This document shows, in pieces, positions 1 through 11,437 of a DNA stretch of 64,000 nucleotides (within the stretch, counting starts at the first letter, position 1; each line of letters begins with the position of its first letter). Origin of the DNA: Cannabis sativa (lineage: Eukaryota > Streptophyta > Magnoliopsida > Rosales > Cannabaceae); assembly GCF_029168945.1 (NCBI RefSeq), contig NC_083602.1, positions 9,917,850 through 9,981,849 on the forward strand. The letters run 5' to 3'. The notes below the pieces were generated by a model that searched no databases, was not told the origin of the DNA, and worked only from the letters and a program-made list of their open reading frames with translations. A program made the position numbers and the translations under genes.

Positions 1-87
1 AATCAGAGACAATTAAAGATAATAACATGGGCCTACTAAACCAAAAACATCAAAATATTGGGTAAGTAATCAATTATGGGCGTTAAC

Positions 88-3000
88 CTTTTCAAACTCT
101 ATGTATGTTTCTCCAGGAGATATAGACATCAAAGTCGATAGCGAGAAAATTGCTGCTTGTTGTGCAAGTGGATTGGCACTCATCAACCCCTTTGGTCCAA
201 GTAATCCCTAAAACTCAAACATTATCAAGTGATTACAAGAATACTATTGAAACAATATGAGGCCAAGAGAATTGTCATACTTTCGAATCAATTACAATCA
301 ACAATAAAAAAAACAAAATTATCTTCACTGTCAGTTCAGCACAAGCATTTTAAGATTGATCTACAAATGCACAAACTTCTAAAAATACAAAATTAATCTT
401 AGGCAAGTACTAAGATTAATTTGCACAAGTACTAAGAACCTACTGCACATTGTCAGTTCAAAACAAAAGTCTTAAGATTGATCTATAGTATAGATAAAAC
501 AAAATTCTCAAAAGTGTAACGAGTAGTGTTACAAAGTACCAAGTTTACCTTGCATAATTTCTCAATATCAGCTGAAATAATACCAATGACGTCAAAACCA
601 CATGTTTGACAGCATTTACGCAGCCTCTGGAAGAAAAATAAGATGAGCAAATATCAGCAACAAGAGGGCAAATGTCTGACAACCATTATAATATCTTAAA
701 ATCAAAACATGTGACAGAAATACACGCATAAATGAAACATAAATGCCTTAAAAATCCTGCAATTACTGCATAGTTACATTAGTACATAAATTTATCATAC
801 TTCTGTAAGAGTTATCTCAAAGCTCCAAAAAAGAAAAGAAAAAAAATAAAAAAGAAGCAAGTTTTTTTAAGGGCATTTTTCATCAATGTACAACTAAATT
901 TACTATATAATATATGTGCAAAATAACTTCTTTACAGTCTAACACAAAATATGTACCATTATTATAAATAATGTATTGTGTCCATTAATACACTTATTTA
1001 TAGAAGTTACCATCTATATAATATATTAAAAAGAAATAATCATCATCCTATATTAATTGCATAATATTCATATTATTATTCAAAATTTAAATTAATTGAA
1101 GCTAACCATTTAATTATATTAAACTGATATTTGTATTTCTAAGTAATTTTTAAACAAATTAATCATAAACATAAATGTTTATGATTTTTCACATAAACAT
1201 TTATTTTATTAAAAATTAATTTATAAATAAATTATACAAATAAATTTATAAAATATGTACTTTTAATAAACAATGTCAATATATGTTTATTATTTAAAAA
1301 TATACATCCTTAAAATAATCAAAATATAAACACATTTATACTATAATAACCTTACTATAACATGTTTATTAAAACTAAACACTTTTAAAATAAAAATATA
1401 CAAATAAAATTACAAACCATATGCATGTTATATACAATATCAATGTATGTTTAGTATTTAAAAATGTTAATTATTTCAATTTCTAATTAAGTTACTAAAA
1501 AATAAACAAATAAATCTAAATATATAAACAATTATGTTTATATTGTGATTATTATATAATATTATATTTACTAAAAATTAATTAGACAAAAAAATTATAC
1601 AGATTATCTGTTTAATAAATAATATCAATTTATGTTTACTAAATGTTGATTATTTTTAATTTTCAATTAAGGTAATAAAATGTAAACAATCAAAATTTAA
1701 GCATAAAACATTTATGTAAATATTTATATTATATTATCGTATATTCATTAAAACTTAATATATTGCAAAAAATGAAGACATAAAAAATTAGGTGATTGTT
1801 ACGTGCCAAGCGTAGTGTTAGTTTTATTTAATATTTTAGTTTTTTATTTTAATTAATAATTAAAATAGTATAATTATTTGAACGATTTGTTTTATAAAAA
1901 TAAAATATGTGTCAGTATATTTAGTAAGTAAAAGTTATGTTATAATAATGTATGTTATTAATAGTAAAATGTACATTATTAATCTTCTAATTGAAAAAAG
2001 TTCTATTATCTTATTTTATATCTAATAATAGCTACAAACTATACATTTATAGACTTTCACATTCTTTGCAGATTACTAATAAGCACCAATAATATTTTCA
2101 CATTCTAATATTTTTCAACCTTCTCCTCTTGGTAGTAAAATTAAAAATAAAACTAAAAATAAGCACAAACATATAAGGTAAATACTAATTACAGCCCATT
2201 TCATCTTATTTTTATTTTCTTAAGTCCAAGCCCAAAAATCCCTAAGCCAACACAATCAATCTTCTTCTTCCCCGATAGCAATGAGTTGCCCCCTTCTATA
2301 ATTATTTATATTATTTTTTTTTTTGAATTAAATTCTCTTACAGTCTCACATATATATATTTATCTATACATTTTATCTTTTCTAGGTAATTACAGAAGGG
2401 GCAACTCATATACAGTCTCACATTTATATTATCTTTTCTAGACATTTTATCTATATTTTTCTTTTTTAAAAAATAAATAAAGTTAATATTCTCCCAAGAT
2501 AGGTTTGTTAGAGAGATATGTGGCTAAGATGATTTTTTTAATTTAAAAAGAATTTATTAATATTTAAAAGATAGTTTAATTTTTTGGGTTTAATTATTGG
2601 GTTTATTTGTTAATGGAAGATCAAACCTAATCGTTAAATTTAACAGAATATTCTTAAGTATATTCTGTTAAACCAAGAAATGTTAAACCAAGAAAAGATA
2701 AATAGTCAGTGTATGTTTATTATTTAAAATTATTGATTATTTGTAATTATCAATTTATTATCAAATAGTCCATATTCATAATTAATCAAGAAAACTTTCT
2801 TATTATATACTTAGTATAAGAAAATGAAAATAAGTTTTCACTAAATATACTGTCTAAACTAATGAATTTATTATGCACATATTTTGTAGTAAAGTTATTT
2901 AATGTATATAATATTATAATTAATCCTTTAACTACATATTAGGTTAAACCAGTGAGCTTTAATACATGTAATTAAAAGATATTGATACAACTAACATGAT

Positions 3001-6000
3001 TTAAGATTTCCAGCTTCCAAATTAACAATGACATTGAAATGAAAATAAAGGAAAAGTCCATTTTAAACCAATAAATGAACAAATACTTACCCGCCAAACC
3101 GCATCCCTTTTTGCGGTGCCAACAATGTATGGATGATGTGCACAGAGCATAACTTGCATGGATGCACTTGGATCAACAGCGAGAGCTGCTGATGATATAA
3201 CTATTAAAGCCTTAACTGAAACTTCAACAGATGGAAGAAAGGGCACTTGAGCGTCCAATGAACTATCTGTGTCACTACAGCAATACGAATTTAGATCACC
3301 CAAAGAATGGCAATTAATAGAAAAACGAATCAACATGCATCAGGCTGCAAACAATTGGACCTAAGCTTATACAATAACTGAATAAAGATGAGCAGAGGGG
3401 CACAGATGTTTTCTTCTGACATACAGAACACATTGTACTATACACAAATGTTAAAAGCATACGAGATTAATATATATAAAAACCCTCCTAACAAATTTTG
3501 TTCCGCAAAATACATAAACGAATCATTACCGTGAAAACCATCTTATGATCTATTGTCAAATGATGTGATGAATAAGATTTAGCAAGAAGAGACAACCAGC
3601 AGGTACAGAGAAGCTAAAATAGTAAAAGTTGTAAATATGAAAATGCAACTTTTGTATTTTCCTTAAGAAAGAAGATAATATAATTAAGCCACCATCTCTA
3701 CCACTTGAATATATATATATGTATATAAAGTATATTTTATATACATAGACATTTACTGGTTTTGTATTTTCCTTGAGAAAAGAACATAATATAATTAAGC
3801 TACCCTCTATACCACTTGAATAAATATATATAAGTATATATAGACACATACATATCAAACACCCCTCATCCAAAAGAGAAAAATTATTAAAAAGCAAAAC
3901 TACGAAGAGGAGGATCTTAAAACCAATATGTACCTTGTTTTAGTAATCAAGAGTTTTTCCGCGGCAAGAGACAAAAAATTCATAAATTCAAATAAAAGAG
4001 ATTCAGTTAACTGTGGAGCAGCAGCAACTATCTTTTTGACAGCATCATAAGCCCTTCTTCGAACTTCCCAACTTGGGTGGCATACCAAAAAGATTACAAA
4101 CTGCACCACACAAAAAATCTCTTAGCGCCAGATTGAACTTCATAACCAAAAAAAAAAGATACTTTTTGCAACCAACAGATTCAGTTCACCTGTAAAATTG
4201 ATCTCATAGAAAAGTTATCTACAATCCTGTATAGTAAAGAAACAAAAGATTGAATAGTCAATATTAACTATTAAATAATAAAATAGGCATATTCCTAACA
4301 AGATAAAGGAACAGCACCTGTGAAAATGTTCTACCACCAGAACCTCAAGAAGATCAATACATGTCATACAATCTTCGGTTGTTAACTTTGAGGCCTGCAG
4401 CAGTACTCAGCTTATAATACATCAAAGGAGAGAAAAATAGGAACATAGGAAACACAATTTCAAAGAACAAAGAATCTTTAAGTAGCTACCATAGTTATTG
4501 GTACAAGAGAAGGCTCGCTTTGAGAAACCAAAGACCATATTTTTTCCTTCACAACAGTTTCATCTGAGCATAGATTTATTTAGAAGGGCAGAGTTAATAA
4601 AATTAATACACAAAAGAGGGAATAGGTGGAGCAAACAACAATTGTACATGCTCACCGATGTAGAAATTAAAACAAAAGAAGAAGATGATGAGAACCTGCT
4701 TTGATGTCAACAGCTGCAATTTTCCCAACTAAAAGTAAAGCGTATATGCCATCTAAACGTTGAACTGCCTTTGTGAAACCCGTTTTCACAAGTTGGATAA
4801 GAGGGACCAACAATGAGGAGATCTGGAAATTCATAATCACGATATAGGTCAAATGGAAAATCCTATAAAATACAAGCCAACAGAAGCACAACCAAATCAA
4901 ACTATGGCTGCCAACAAACCCGCAAAACAGCATCAGCATGTTTGCATAATGCTCGTAGACAGCGAAGGTGCCCCCTTCTTAATGCTTCCTTCTCCTTAAG
5001 ACCAGAAGCAATGAATGAAACAACATCAGCTTGAACAACATCAGCATAGTGCGCTACCCAAGATCCCAACGCAGACAGAGTTGCCAACTTAACCTCCTCA
5101 TTACCTTTTAAAAACACCCCATGTCAAATTAAAACAATATAAATGCAAGACATTGAAAAACTATCGTCAAATAAAGATAAACTGAAGGGACTCAAATTTT
5201 CACCCAAAAGGAATGTAACATGTAACAGAAAAAAAAGAGGATAGAACAAGTTACCGTCATCCTTGTAGAAAGACATAAGGAAGCTGCATACGGTCTGTGA
5301 TAGGCTATTGAGGTGTTTTCCATCAGGAGCATTAGACAATTCTCGCAGCACATTGATCAGTCCAATTCTCTGGTAAGGAAATGCAAGTCTTCCTTCTGAG
5401 CCTGTTGAAATTGATATCTAGAGTTAAAAGTAGCTTAGAAGAAGAATTAGATACAGTACAGTTAAAAAAATAATATATTGCTTCATATTCTTCAAAAGCC
5501 AAACCAACTAGATGTTATCTTTCTTCTTTTTAATGAAACATAATGATAGGGTAAAGTCAGACCTCCAAGAACAGATTTTACAGCATTGAACATTGCTTCC
5601 AAAGTATCTGGATTACTTGACTTTTTGCTCAAACACCCTACTATTGCCAATGCCTCAATCCTTCTGGCCTCATCTGCATGTCGAGCCTGTGGCAATACCA
5701 CTGAAAGAATCTCAACAGCATACTTGCTCAAGTCCAGGTCGACTGATTTTAAAAGAATGCCAATAGACTCCAATACAATCTCAGGGTTCCGCTTCAGCAT
5801 TTTAAGAAAAGCTGGAACCACAGTACTCTGAAAATCTTCATGCAACATATGTGTAAAAAGGGGATGAAATGCCTCACTAAGACCCCTTGCAGGCTTCTCT
5901 CTTGCATTTAGGACTGCTTTAACGTATATATCAAGAAATGTTGGCTGTGAAGAGAAAAACAGAAATTCAAGTCTTAACTGACCCAATATAAGCAAGTTCA

Positions 6001-7113
6001 ATATGATCACTTCAGTATTACCATCTAGCAGCATTAGATGAAAAGGCCTAGTGGACTGTTTTTCCCATTCACTTTGAACACACAAAGCACATATAGCTCC
6101 TCACAAAAAAGGGGGAAGGGAAAATAAAGTAACCAACAATTTCTTACCTTGAATTGTTCAACTAAAGAAGATGATTTACTTGAAGTAATCGAGAACTCCA
6201 TTAATAACCCTATAAACTCAGGACTATCTATGTATGGGATCCGCCCGCCCTTTAATTCCTCTATATACATTTTGTAGATGTCAGGTGACTGCAAAAGATA
6301 TATACTTTGGTAAGAATTTAGCTGAGAAGGTTTCCCAAAATGTAAATATAAAATGCATAGAGTTGTCGTACTTGGCTAATTGCAACTACATTAAAGGTCT
6401 AAATTCCCGACCTTTACCAAAATAAAAAATAAGGAATAATACATAATGCATATAAAGTTAAGCGGAATTAACCTGAGAAAATAACTGAAAAAACGTCCGT
6501 TTGCAAGCCCTTCTCTCCCGAAAAGATCTTTGCATAAGGAGATGGATCAACGAAGCCTGTGCTGTGGCTACTCTACAACACGCATTCTTCGAAACTGTGG
6601 CAAACTGGCTCTTGGTAAGGAGATATAACGACCATTGAAGAAGCCTTAAGCAACCAACGTATGACTGAACCTTTCCCTGCTTCTCCATTGATTGAACGAG
6701 AGCTCCCGCAAAGCTTTTCATGAAAATAGTCTCACCCAGAGACTTGATAATGACATCATCTACAGCTCTCCTTGAAACTCGATCATCATACATGTACAAT
6801 GTCTTAAATATTACATCTACTAAACTAGATGCCAACTCCGAATTCAGCTCTGCAACAACAAAAGATAAAATTATAATCAAATTCAATCAATAGGACAAAG
6901 CGCACTCACTCAAATTCAAAAATATCAATAACTCGGCCATGGAACGGATAAGTTACAAATACAAATAGATTGAAGCTGGGGAGAAGAATTAGCGTAACCT
7001 GAATTCTTGACAATGGCAGGAATATCATATCGGAAGATCCGAACCCGAATCGAGGTGGACTGAGTAGAGACCAACCCGGCGATGGAGACGAGAGACTCCG
7101 ATGGGTTGGCCAT
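88..7113 (-). CDS. GCN1: GCN1 / ILITHYIA translational regulator, N-terminal 737 codons (partial)
   Basis: The product is a HEAT-repeat scaffold that binds ribosomes and activates the eIF2-alpha kinase GCN2 in amino-acid and stress signalling. Fourteen coding exons can be read, all with GT-AG borders and compatible phases: 6999-7113, 6473-6849, 6148-6288, 5563-5944, 5255-5401, 4920-5104, 4696-4822, 4490-4563, 4318-4394, 4190-4226, 3934-4100, 3091-3274, 549-626 and 88-207. They sum to 2211 nt, exactly 737 codons with no stop. The start at 7113 opens MANPSESL, the expected N-terminus. Recognisable stretches include YDDRVSRRAVDDVI, PTFLDIYVKAVLNA, HPSWEVRRRAYDAVKK and GLLGPKGLMSANPL. Plant GCN1 is about 2600 residues, so the central eEF3-like region and the GCN2-binding region lie beyond the left edge. 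Identification rests on my recall of the family, not a search. Nothing in the visible exons suggests a defect, and I infer a functional gene. Confidence 0.9.
627..3090 (-). other. Large AT-rich intron of GCN1 (intron 12)
   Basis: This 2464-bp intron separates exons 3091-3274 and 549-626. It is very AT-rich, with many ATTTAAT-type words, and no coding potential is visible on either strand. A small inverted repeat sits at 2281-2409 (listed separately). It is much the largest intron of the visible part. I see no intact transposon in it. Confidence 0.8.
2281..2409. repeat. Short inverted repeat in GCN1 intron 12
   Basis: The left arm ATGAGTTGCCCCCTTCT (2281-2297) is complementary to the right arm AGAAGGGGCAACTCAT (2394-2409), apart from one extra C. 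The roughly 96-bp AT-rich spacer also holds partial copies of ACAGTCTCACAT, which recurs just outside the right arm. It could be a tiny MITE or a local hairpin. No target duplication was established. Confidence 0.6.
3651..3825. repeat. Diverged tandem duplication in GCN1 intron 11
   Basis: Two units of about 70 bp start 110 bp apart at 3651 and 3761, both with TTTGTATTTTCCTT. They share ATAATATAATTAAGC and ACCACTTGAAT and are separated by TA-dinucleotide runs. The duplication lies wholly inside the intron between exons 3934-4100 and 3091-3274, so it should not affect the protein. Confidence 0.75.
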
Positions 7114-7384
7114 CGGAAATTGGGGATATAATAGAGGTCAGAGAAAGCTCCGATGGTTAATAGTGATGATAATGGTTACTAGGGTTTTAGGAGCAGAACA
7201 AAAGACTGTAACAGGGAATTTGTGGAAAAATGTACTTATATTTTGTGCTTATTGCCGAGGAAGCACCATGAGGGCGGACGATGATGTTGAGTCCTTGGAA
7301 GTGGAAAGAACTTTTGGGTCATTTGGGATAGGCTGGGCTGGGTTGGATTCTTGTAGTACTGGTGGGCTTAGCCGTTAGGGTTTC
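7114..7384 (-). promoter_or_regulatory. GCN1 5' UTR/promoter with telo-box and site II-like motifs
   Basis: Read on the minus strand, upstream of the ATG there is a perfect telo-box AAACCCTAA (7375-7383) and a variant AAACCCTAG (7179-7187). TGGGCT (site II-like, TGGGCY) occurs on the plus strand at about 7334-7339 and 7363-7368. In plants this pairing is typical of genes for translation and ribosome components, which suits GCN1. No clear TATA box is visible and the transcription start cannot be placed. Repeats begin about 430 bp upstream of the ATG. Confidence 0.55.
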
Positions 7385-7539
7385 AAACAGATAAGATCCA
7401 AAATTCTGGCCCGGTATTTTTTATGAGATATCTTTCAAATATACCATATTTTACCACAATTTTACATTAACATATACAATCATTTTGTATTTCTTTATGT
7501 TTACCAAGTTTTTCAATGACCGATTTAAAAGAAGATTAA
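7385..7539. other. AT-rich spacer between GCN1 promoter and first repeat
   Basis: I see no gene or clear motif here. Weak similarity to the stretch left of copy B (about 47700-47800) means it may already belong to the Tat-like LTR. Confidence 0.4.
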
Positions 7540-7889
7540 GTTGAAGAAAGTAAAATGGACAAGAAGAGATTTTTTACATGGTTGGAGGTGTTAATAAATC
7601 TTAGTCCACGAGTCAATATTATTCGCTCTTAAGTTATGGAGTATTTTTCATACAAGTCTTTCTTGCTCAAAATTTCTAACCCTTGGCATGAAGGGAAAGT
7701 TCCATATTTATATGCTCCTTGGTGTTATCTGTGTTTCTGGATAGCTAACACGTGTATCTCTAAGGCCTAAAATTAACCGAGATGGGCCCATTTTTAAGTC
7801 CAATTAAGCTAGTGGGTCAGCTCTCAATGGATCCTCATCATATCTCCGGATTTGGAAATTGGTCCAATTTACAGACAAAATAAAGTCGA

Positions 7890-8645
7890 ACCTTAACAGT
7901 CCCGGAAGGGAAACTTGCCTAAAAGATGAAAAGTCTGACAAAGCCTATACGAATACATGCGGTAATTCGAAATGGGGCAACTGAAGAAAAATCTGCAAAT
8001 CATCCTATGCGGCATCCTTTTGATACAGAATCCCACCAAATCAAAGGTTTGTCCCCTATACCTAGGGAGTGCACGCACCACTAAAAGAGACATAACTTTT
8101 GTCCATCACCATATTCTCTGACATTTACTTTCAGACTTGGGGAGTGTGCGCACCACCAAAAAGGACATAACTTTTGTCCATTGCCATATTCTCTAACATT
8201 TACTTTACACAATAAGCAGTGCATCACACCTGTCACCATCAAGTGGTCTCCTATCTGTACTGACGACCGTTATCTCATATTCTAGGCCTTACAAAATCGG
8301 TCCAAAGTCAATATAATTTGTATTGTGACCCATCAGTGGGCCTAGTTGACAAATTAAACCCTAGCAGGTCTAGATTTACCTACTAACTCGACTCTAGCCT
8401 ATAAATAGAACATGATCCCTTCATGCAAAGGATTAGAAATTCATTTCACAAACTAAGGTCTAAAATATTAGGGTTCTAAGACTTTGGCAATAACATTCTT
8501 GTGTACGAATACTCGATAGCTTTTCAGGATTAATAATATTAACTCGTAGATTAAGGCTCATTACTCAACCATGTAAAAGTCCGTGTTGCATTGTCTTTAA
8601 TTTATTCTTCTTTAAGATTAATTTCTTCATTAATCAGTTTCTAAA
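7890..8645 (+). repeat. LTR segment of the same family in opposite orientation
   Basis: The plus strand here matches the reverse complement of copy B. Shared items are a TATA-like CTATAAATAGAACA (about 8399-8412) with CAAAGGATTAGAAA after it, GATTAAGGCTCATTA near the end, and CCATATTCT with CATTTACT words. It therefore forms an inverted pair with 7540-7890, with arms roughly 300 bp long and clearly diverged. The likeliest origin is insertion of one LTR into another of its family, followed by rearrangement. A foldback is the alternative. Confidence 0.5.
8062..8210. repeat. 75-bp diverged tandem duplication within the LTR
   Basis: Two consecutive units start at about 8066 and 8141. Both carry GGAGTG, GCGCACCAC or GCACCAC, ACATAACTTTTGTCCAT, CATATTCTCT and ACATTTACTTT. 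Copy B has the corresponding sequence once, so the duplication is private to copy A. Confidence 0.75.
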
Positions 8646-8893
8646 AATCTCGATAAACACTTGGCTAATGGTCGGGCTAACTCGGACCCATTAGGGTTTG
8701 TAGGTTGAAAAAAGTTCACTGGTGGGATAAATTACATTAAAACATTTGACTTTGGGTTAATTTGAGGAGGTCCACAGTTACACGGAGAAACGGATGATGG
8801 TGACAGTTGGGCATAAGTCGTCGATCTATTGTGAGAATGTCAAAGTAGTGGTCATTGGCTCAAAAAAGGTGATCCTCTTTTTCATGTGCGCCT

Positions 8894-9445
8894 TAGGGGT
8901 GTTTATATAATTCGTAATCCGTGGTTTTGAACCCCAACAAATGCAGACCAAACTATTTGAGACCGAACCAGATAAATCTGGTTTGAATGATTTATTCAAT
9001 TAGGACTGTTTAAAATTCTCTAGTTTGATCATGATTTCATAAATCTTAATAACGGTTGAAACCAAACTAATCTGTATAATTATTACATCTATACTTAATA
9101 TATATATATATTGGATGAAATATTGATATTTACGAATAACTTTAGGTAGAATATTGAAATTGACTTAATATTATTATGATAATAACTTTTATTGTTATTT
9201 ATGTATTATAAAGTTTAAAAAAAATACAGAAAAAATGAACAATTACTGTAACAAAAATTTAGAGCAACTATGAAATACAAACCATGAATTTGAGCTAAAC
9301 CAATCTTTTTTTGAGAGGATTGGCTTGGTTTGTTTTGATCATTTAATTGGTCTAGTTTGGTTTTGAATTTTAAAAACTATAATACTGGTTTGGTTTGAAA
9401 AAAAAATTGAAAATTCGAACCAAAACAATCCGTGAACACCCCCTA
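8894..9445. mobile_element. hAT-type MITE (552 bp)
   Basis: The left end TAGGGGTGTTTATATAA and the right end, read in reverse complement as TAGGGGGTGTTCACGGA, form imperfect terminal inverted repeats. Flanking 8-mers GTGCGCCT (8886-8893) and GTGCACAT (9446-9453) agree at 6 of 8 positions, as for an aged hAT target duplication. Subterminal stretches rich in GGTTTGGTTTGAA and its complement are typical of hAT MITEs. Copy B lacks the element at the matching place (about 48250-48270) and so acts as an empty site. No coding capacity. Confidence 0.85.
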
Positions 9446-9815
9446 GTGCACATTTCCAAGGTCTGACATAGGGAAAGGCCGCCTAATTTGTTAGTATTCT
9501 TATGAAAAGCATACCACAAAGGATGGTTCCCAAACACTCATTCGCTCCAAGATACCTCTTCGACTATGCTTCCCAGATGACCCCTAAGGGCATCCATCTT
9601 CATTTCTTTAGATACTTGTTGAAAAAACAAGTGTTTTCTTTCTAGGACTACACGTTCAACTTAGTTATTGTGAAGTAGTGGTGTAATCTGGATTCCTCGT
9701 CCAACCTTACTCATGGATCGGGTGGTCACTTACCTAGGCCCAGTGAATGGGCATGTTAGGCTAAGTAGGTCGATCTAAATTTACACGTGTTACCTATCCA
9801 AAAATACAAATAGCA

Positions 9816-9830
9816 TTTACCCCCCAAGCC
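9816..9830 (-). other. Reversed polypurine tract of Tat-like copy A
   Basis: The plus strand reads TTTACCCCCCAAGCC, which is GGCTTGGGGGGTAAA on the element's sense strand, immediately next to the LTR end. The Tat element at 46678-46690 has the closely similar CTTGGGGGGAAAA in the same position. This supports reading 7540-9815 as a reversed 3' LTR. Confidence 0.65.
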
Positions 9831-10199
9831 TTTGCGACTCAAGAGTCATAGAGGCTTGCAACTATCATCCAAATTCATTGTAGTACCTAGGGCCATGAAT
9901 GATTTAAGTATTTTGATATTCTAAAGTGGAAGGTCATGGAAGCTTATGAACCTTCATATTTCATTAGTGGATTCTTTGGTTCGTGTATGTCATGCAGCTT
10001 GCGAAAGTACATGTTGCCTCGGTTTACGGACTAACGACTAGTTATGCTAGTGAGTTGTCCGAGGTGAATATTATCAGTAATACATGTGTCCTTAATTCTA
10101 TAAATCACATTAATGATAACCTTTGGCATTCGTAAAGCGTTAGATCCAGCGGATTTGCACTTTCACAGATTCAATCTAGGCCCATGGATCAGAGGCACG

Positions 10200-11437
10200 C
10201 GTATTGCCAGCTTCCTTATAAATAAGAGAGAAATTGATTGCTTGGCACTTTAACCATTTTTCCATTTTTCTTCAAATTTTTAGAGAAAATTATCCAAAAC
10301 CCATAAGTTTGGTGAATGTTTGATCCTTACACTGATCTTCATGGTCGTCTTCTACAATTCCAATCAAAAATCTGTCTGAACGCCACTTCGTTTACCCTAG
10401 CCACAGCATCGACTCCGTCAGACTTCTAGAAGGACGTTGACGAGCTTATCAAGAGGCTAAGTGATTTTTGGGTGAAGAATCTTGCTTCTTCCCAGAATCC
10501 AACACTCCCAGCTCTGAGTATACCACCTAAGTACCTTCTTTTATGATTTTGGCACTGCTATTTTCTTTGTAAATAGGCTCTAGGCAGTGTATTGTAGGGT
10601 GATGCCATAATTTTTGGATTTTTATGGTTATTTTCTTAAAATATGTACTATGACTCCACTATGTAGGGTGGTTTTAGTCTTTCTGTCTGCCTGAGGACTT
10701 AGGAATTTATAGGGAAAAACTAAACGTAGAGACCTTGCCCTAGGAAAGTTCTTGTAGATTTTTTTTACTGTTGATCTCTTGGACACTAATAGTGTCCCTA
10801 AGGACCCTGTTACGTCCCGCTTACTAGGTTCAGGACCCTTATAGTTCCAGACCATAATACGGTTACATTCCATTCCCTTTCTTATGTTCCCGTTCATTTG
10901 TCCAGGAATTATGTTCCCTAGAGAACTAACTCTAGGACCTAGGGTCCGGCTGGAACCTCTCAAAGCAGTTGCCGGGGAGAATTCTCTTGTACCCTTACTG
11001 TTTGATTTGTTTTGGTACTAACTACTTGGCTTCTCCTTTTTTAGTTCTCACTATGACTTAAGAGAAACAGCTTTTCGAGCTCCTTCAAAACATTGAAGAG
11101 GCAGAATAAAATCAATTGGAGGATGACTATTCGACACAGGGAAAGGTCAAAGAGTCTCGTTGGGAGATGGACCACATTGCTAAAAAGTTTTGCAATTATT
11201 GAATGTTGGACGACGTGGAGAAAGAATGCAGACTTTAAAGTATCCTTGTCTATTCTGGAACAAGCTCTCCCTAAAGGAGAAGAAGGCCAGCTCAAGTGTG
11301 AACGACTTTGGAGCTTAGAGTTGGGGCCACATCAAAGCAAGAGCTCATATCGCATTAAGAGACTACTTTGCCCAATTCTTGGTAGAAGTCAGGATTGTTC
11401 CATTCCAGTTGATTCTGCAGAGCTATAGGCTCGTGGC
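10200..11437 (+). pseudogene. Antisense-ORF (Transposase_28-like) gene of Tat copy A, degenerate
   Basis: A TATA-like TTATAAATAAGAGAG (about 10218) precedes an exon-like stretch near 10311. A pyrimidine-rich acceptor follows at about 11030-11042, then a second exon. One frame near its end reads LRDYFAQFLVEV, then VPFQLILQSYRLVA, cut by the hAT insertion at 11438 and continuing after 25102 as GWYIF. The same motif series occurs in copy B (FQ/F-LIPQVYRLLPGWYVLY) and, more distantly, in the antisense ORF at 43100-45835. That places it with the 'putative gypsy-type transposon' (Transposase_28) proteins of unknown biochemical role. Frameshifts and stops break it. Only about 40 bp beyond the hAT remain before the next element at 25142. 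Confidence 0.55.

Larger units (their letters stand above)
7540..9815 (-). repeat. Tat-type LTR, copy A (reverse orientation, interrupted)
   Basis: This stretch is homologous to 47800-48622 (copy B), with matching order at both ends: TTACATGGTTGG followed by AGTCAATATTATT on the left, and an end immediately before a reversed polypurine tract on the right. On the minus strand it begins TGCTATTTG right after the PPT, as a 3' LTR should. It is interrupted by an oppositely oriented LTR segment (about 7890-8645) and by a 552-bp hAT MITE. Outside those interruptions it tracks copy B, though with substantial divergence. The left boundary is approximate and no target duplication could be defined. Confidence 0.6.

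Noticed and set aside
4498..4704. Plus-strand 68-residue frame within GCN1
   Set aside because: Overlaps GCN1 exons 8 and 7 on the other strand and has no features of its own.
10628..10963. Minus-strand 111-residue frame in copy A
   Set aside because: Lies in the inferred intron of the antisense-type gene; no similarity recognised and not conserved in copy B at 49440-49760.
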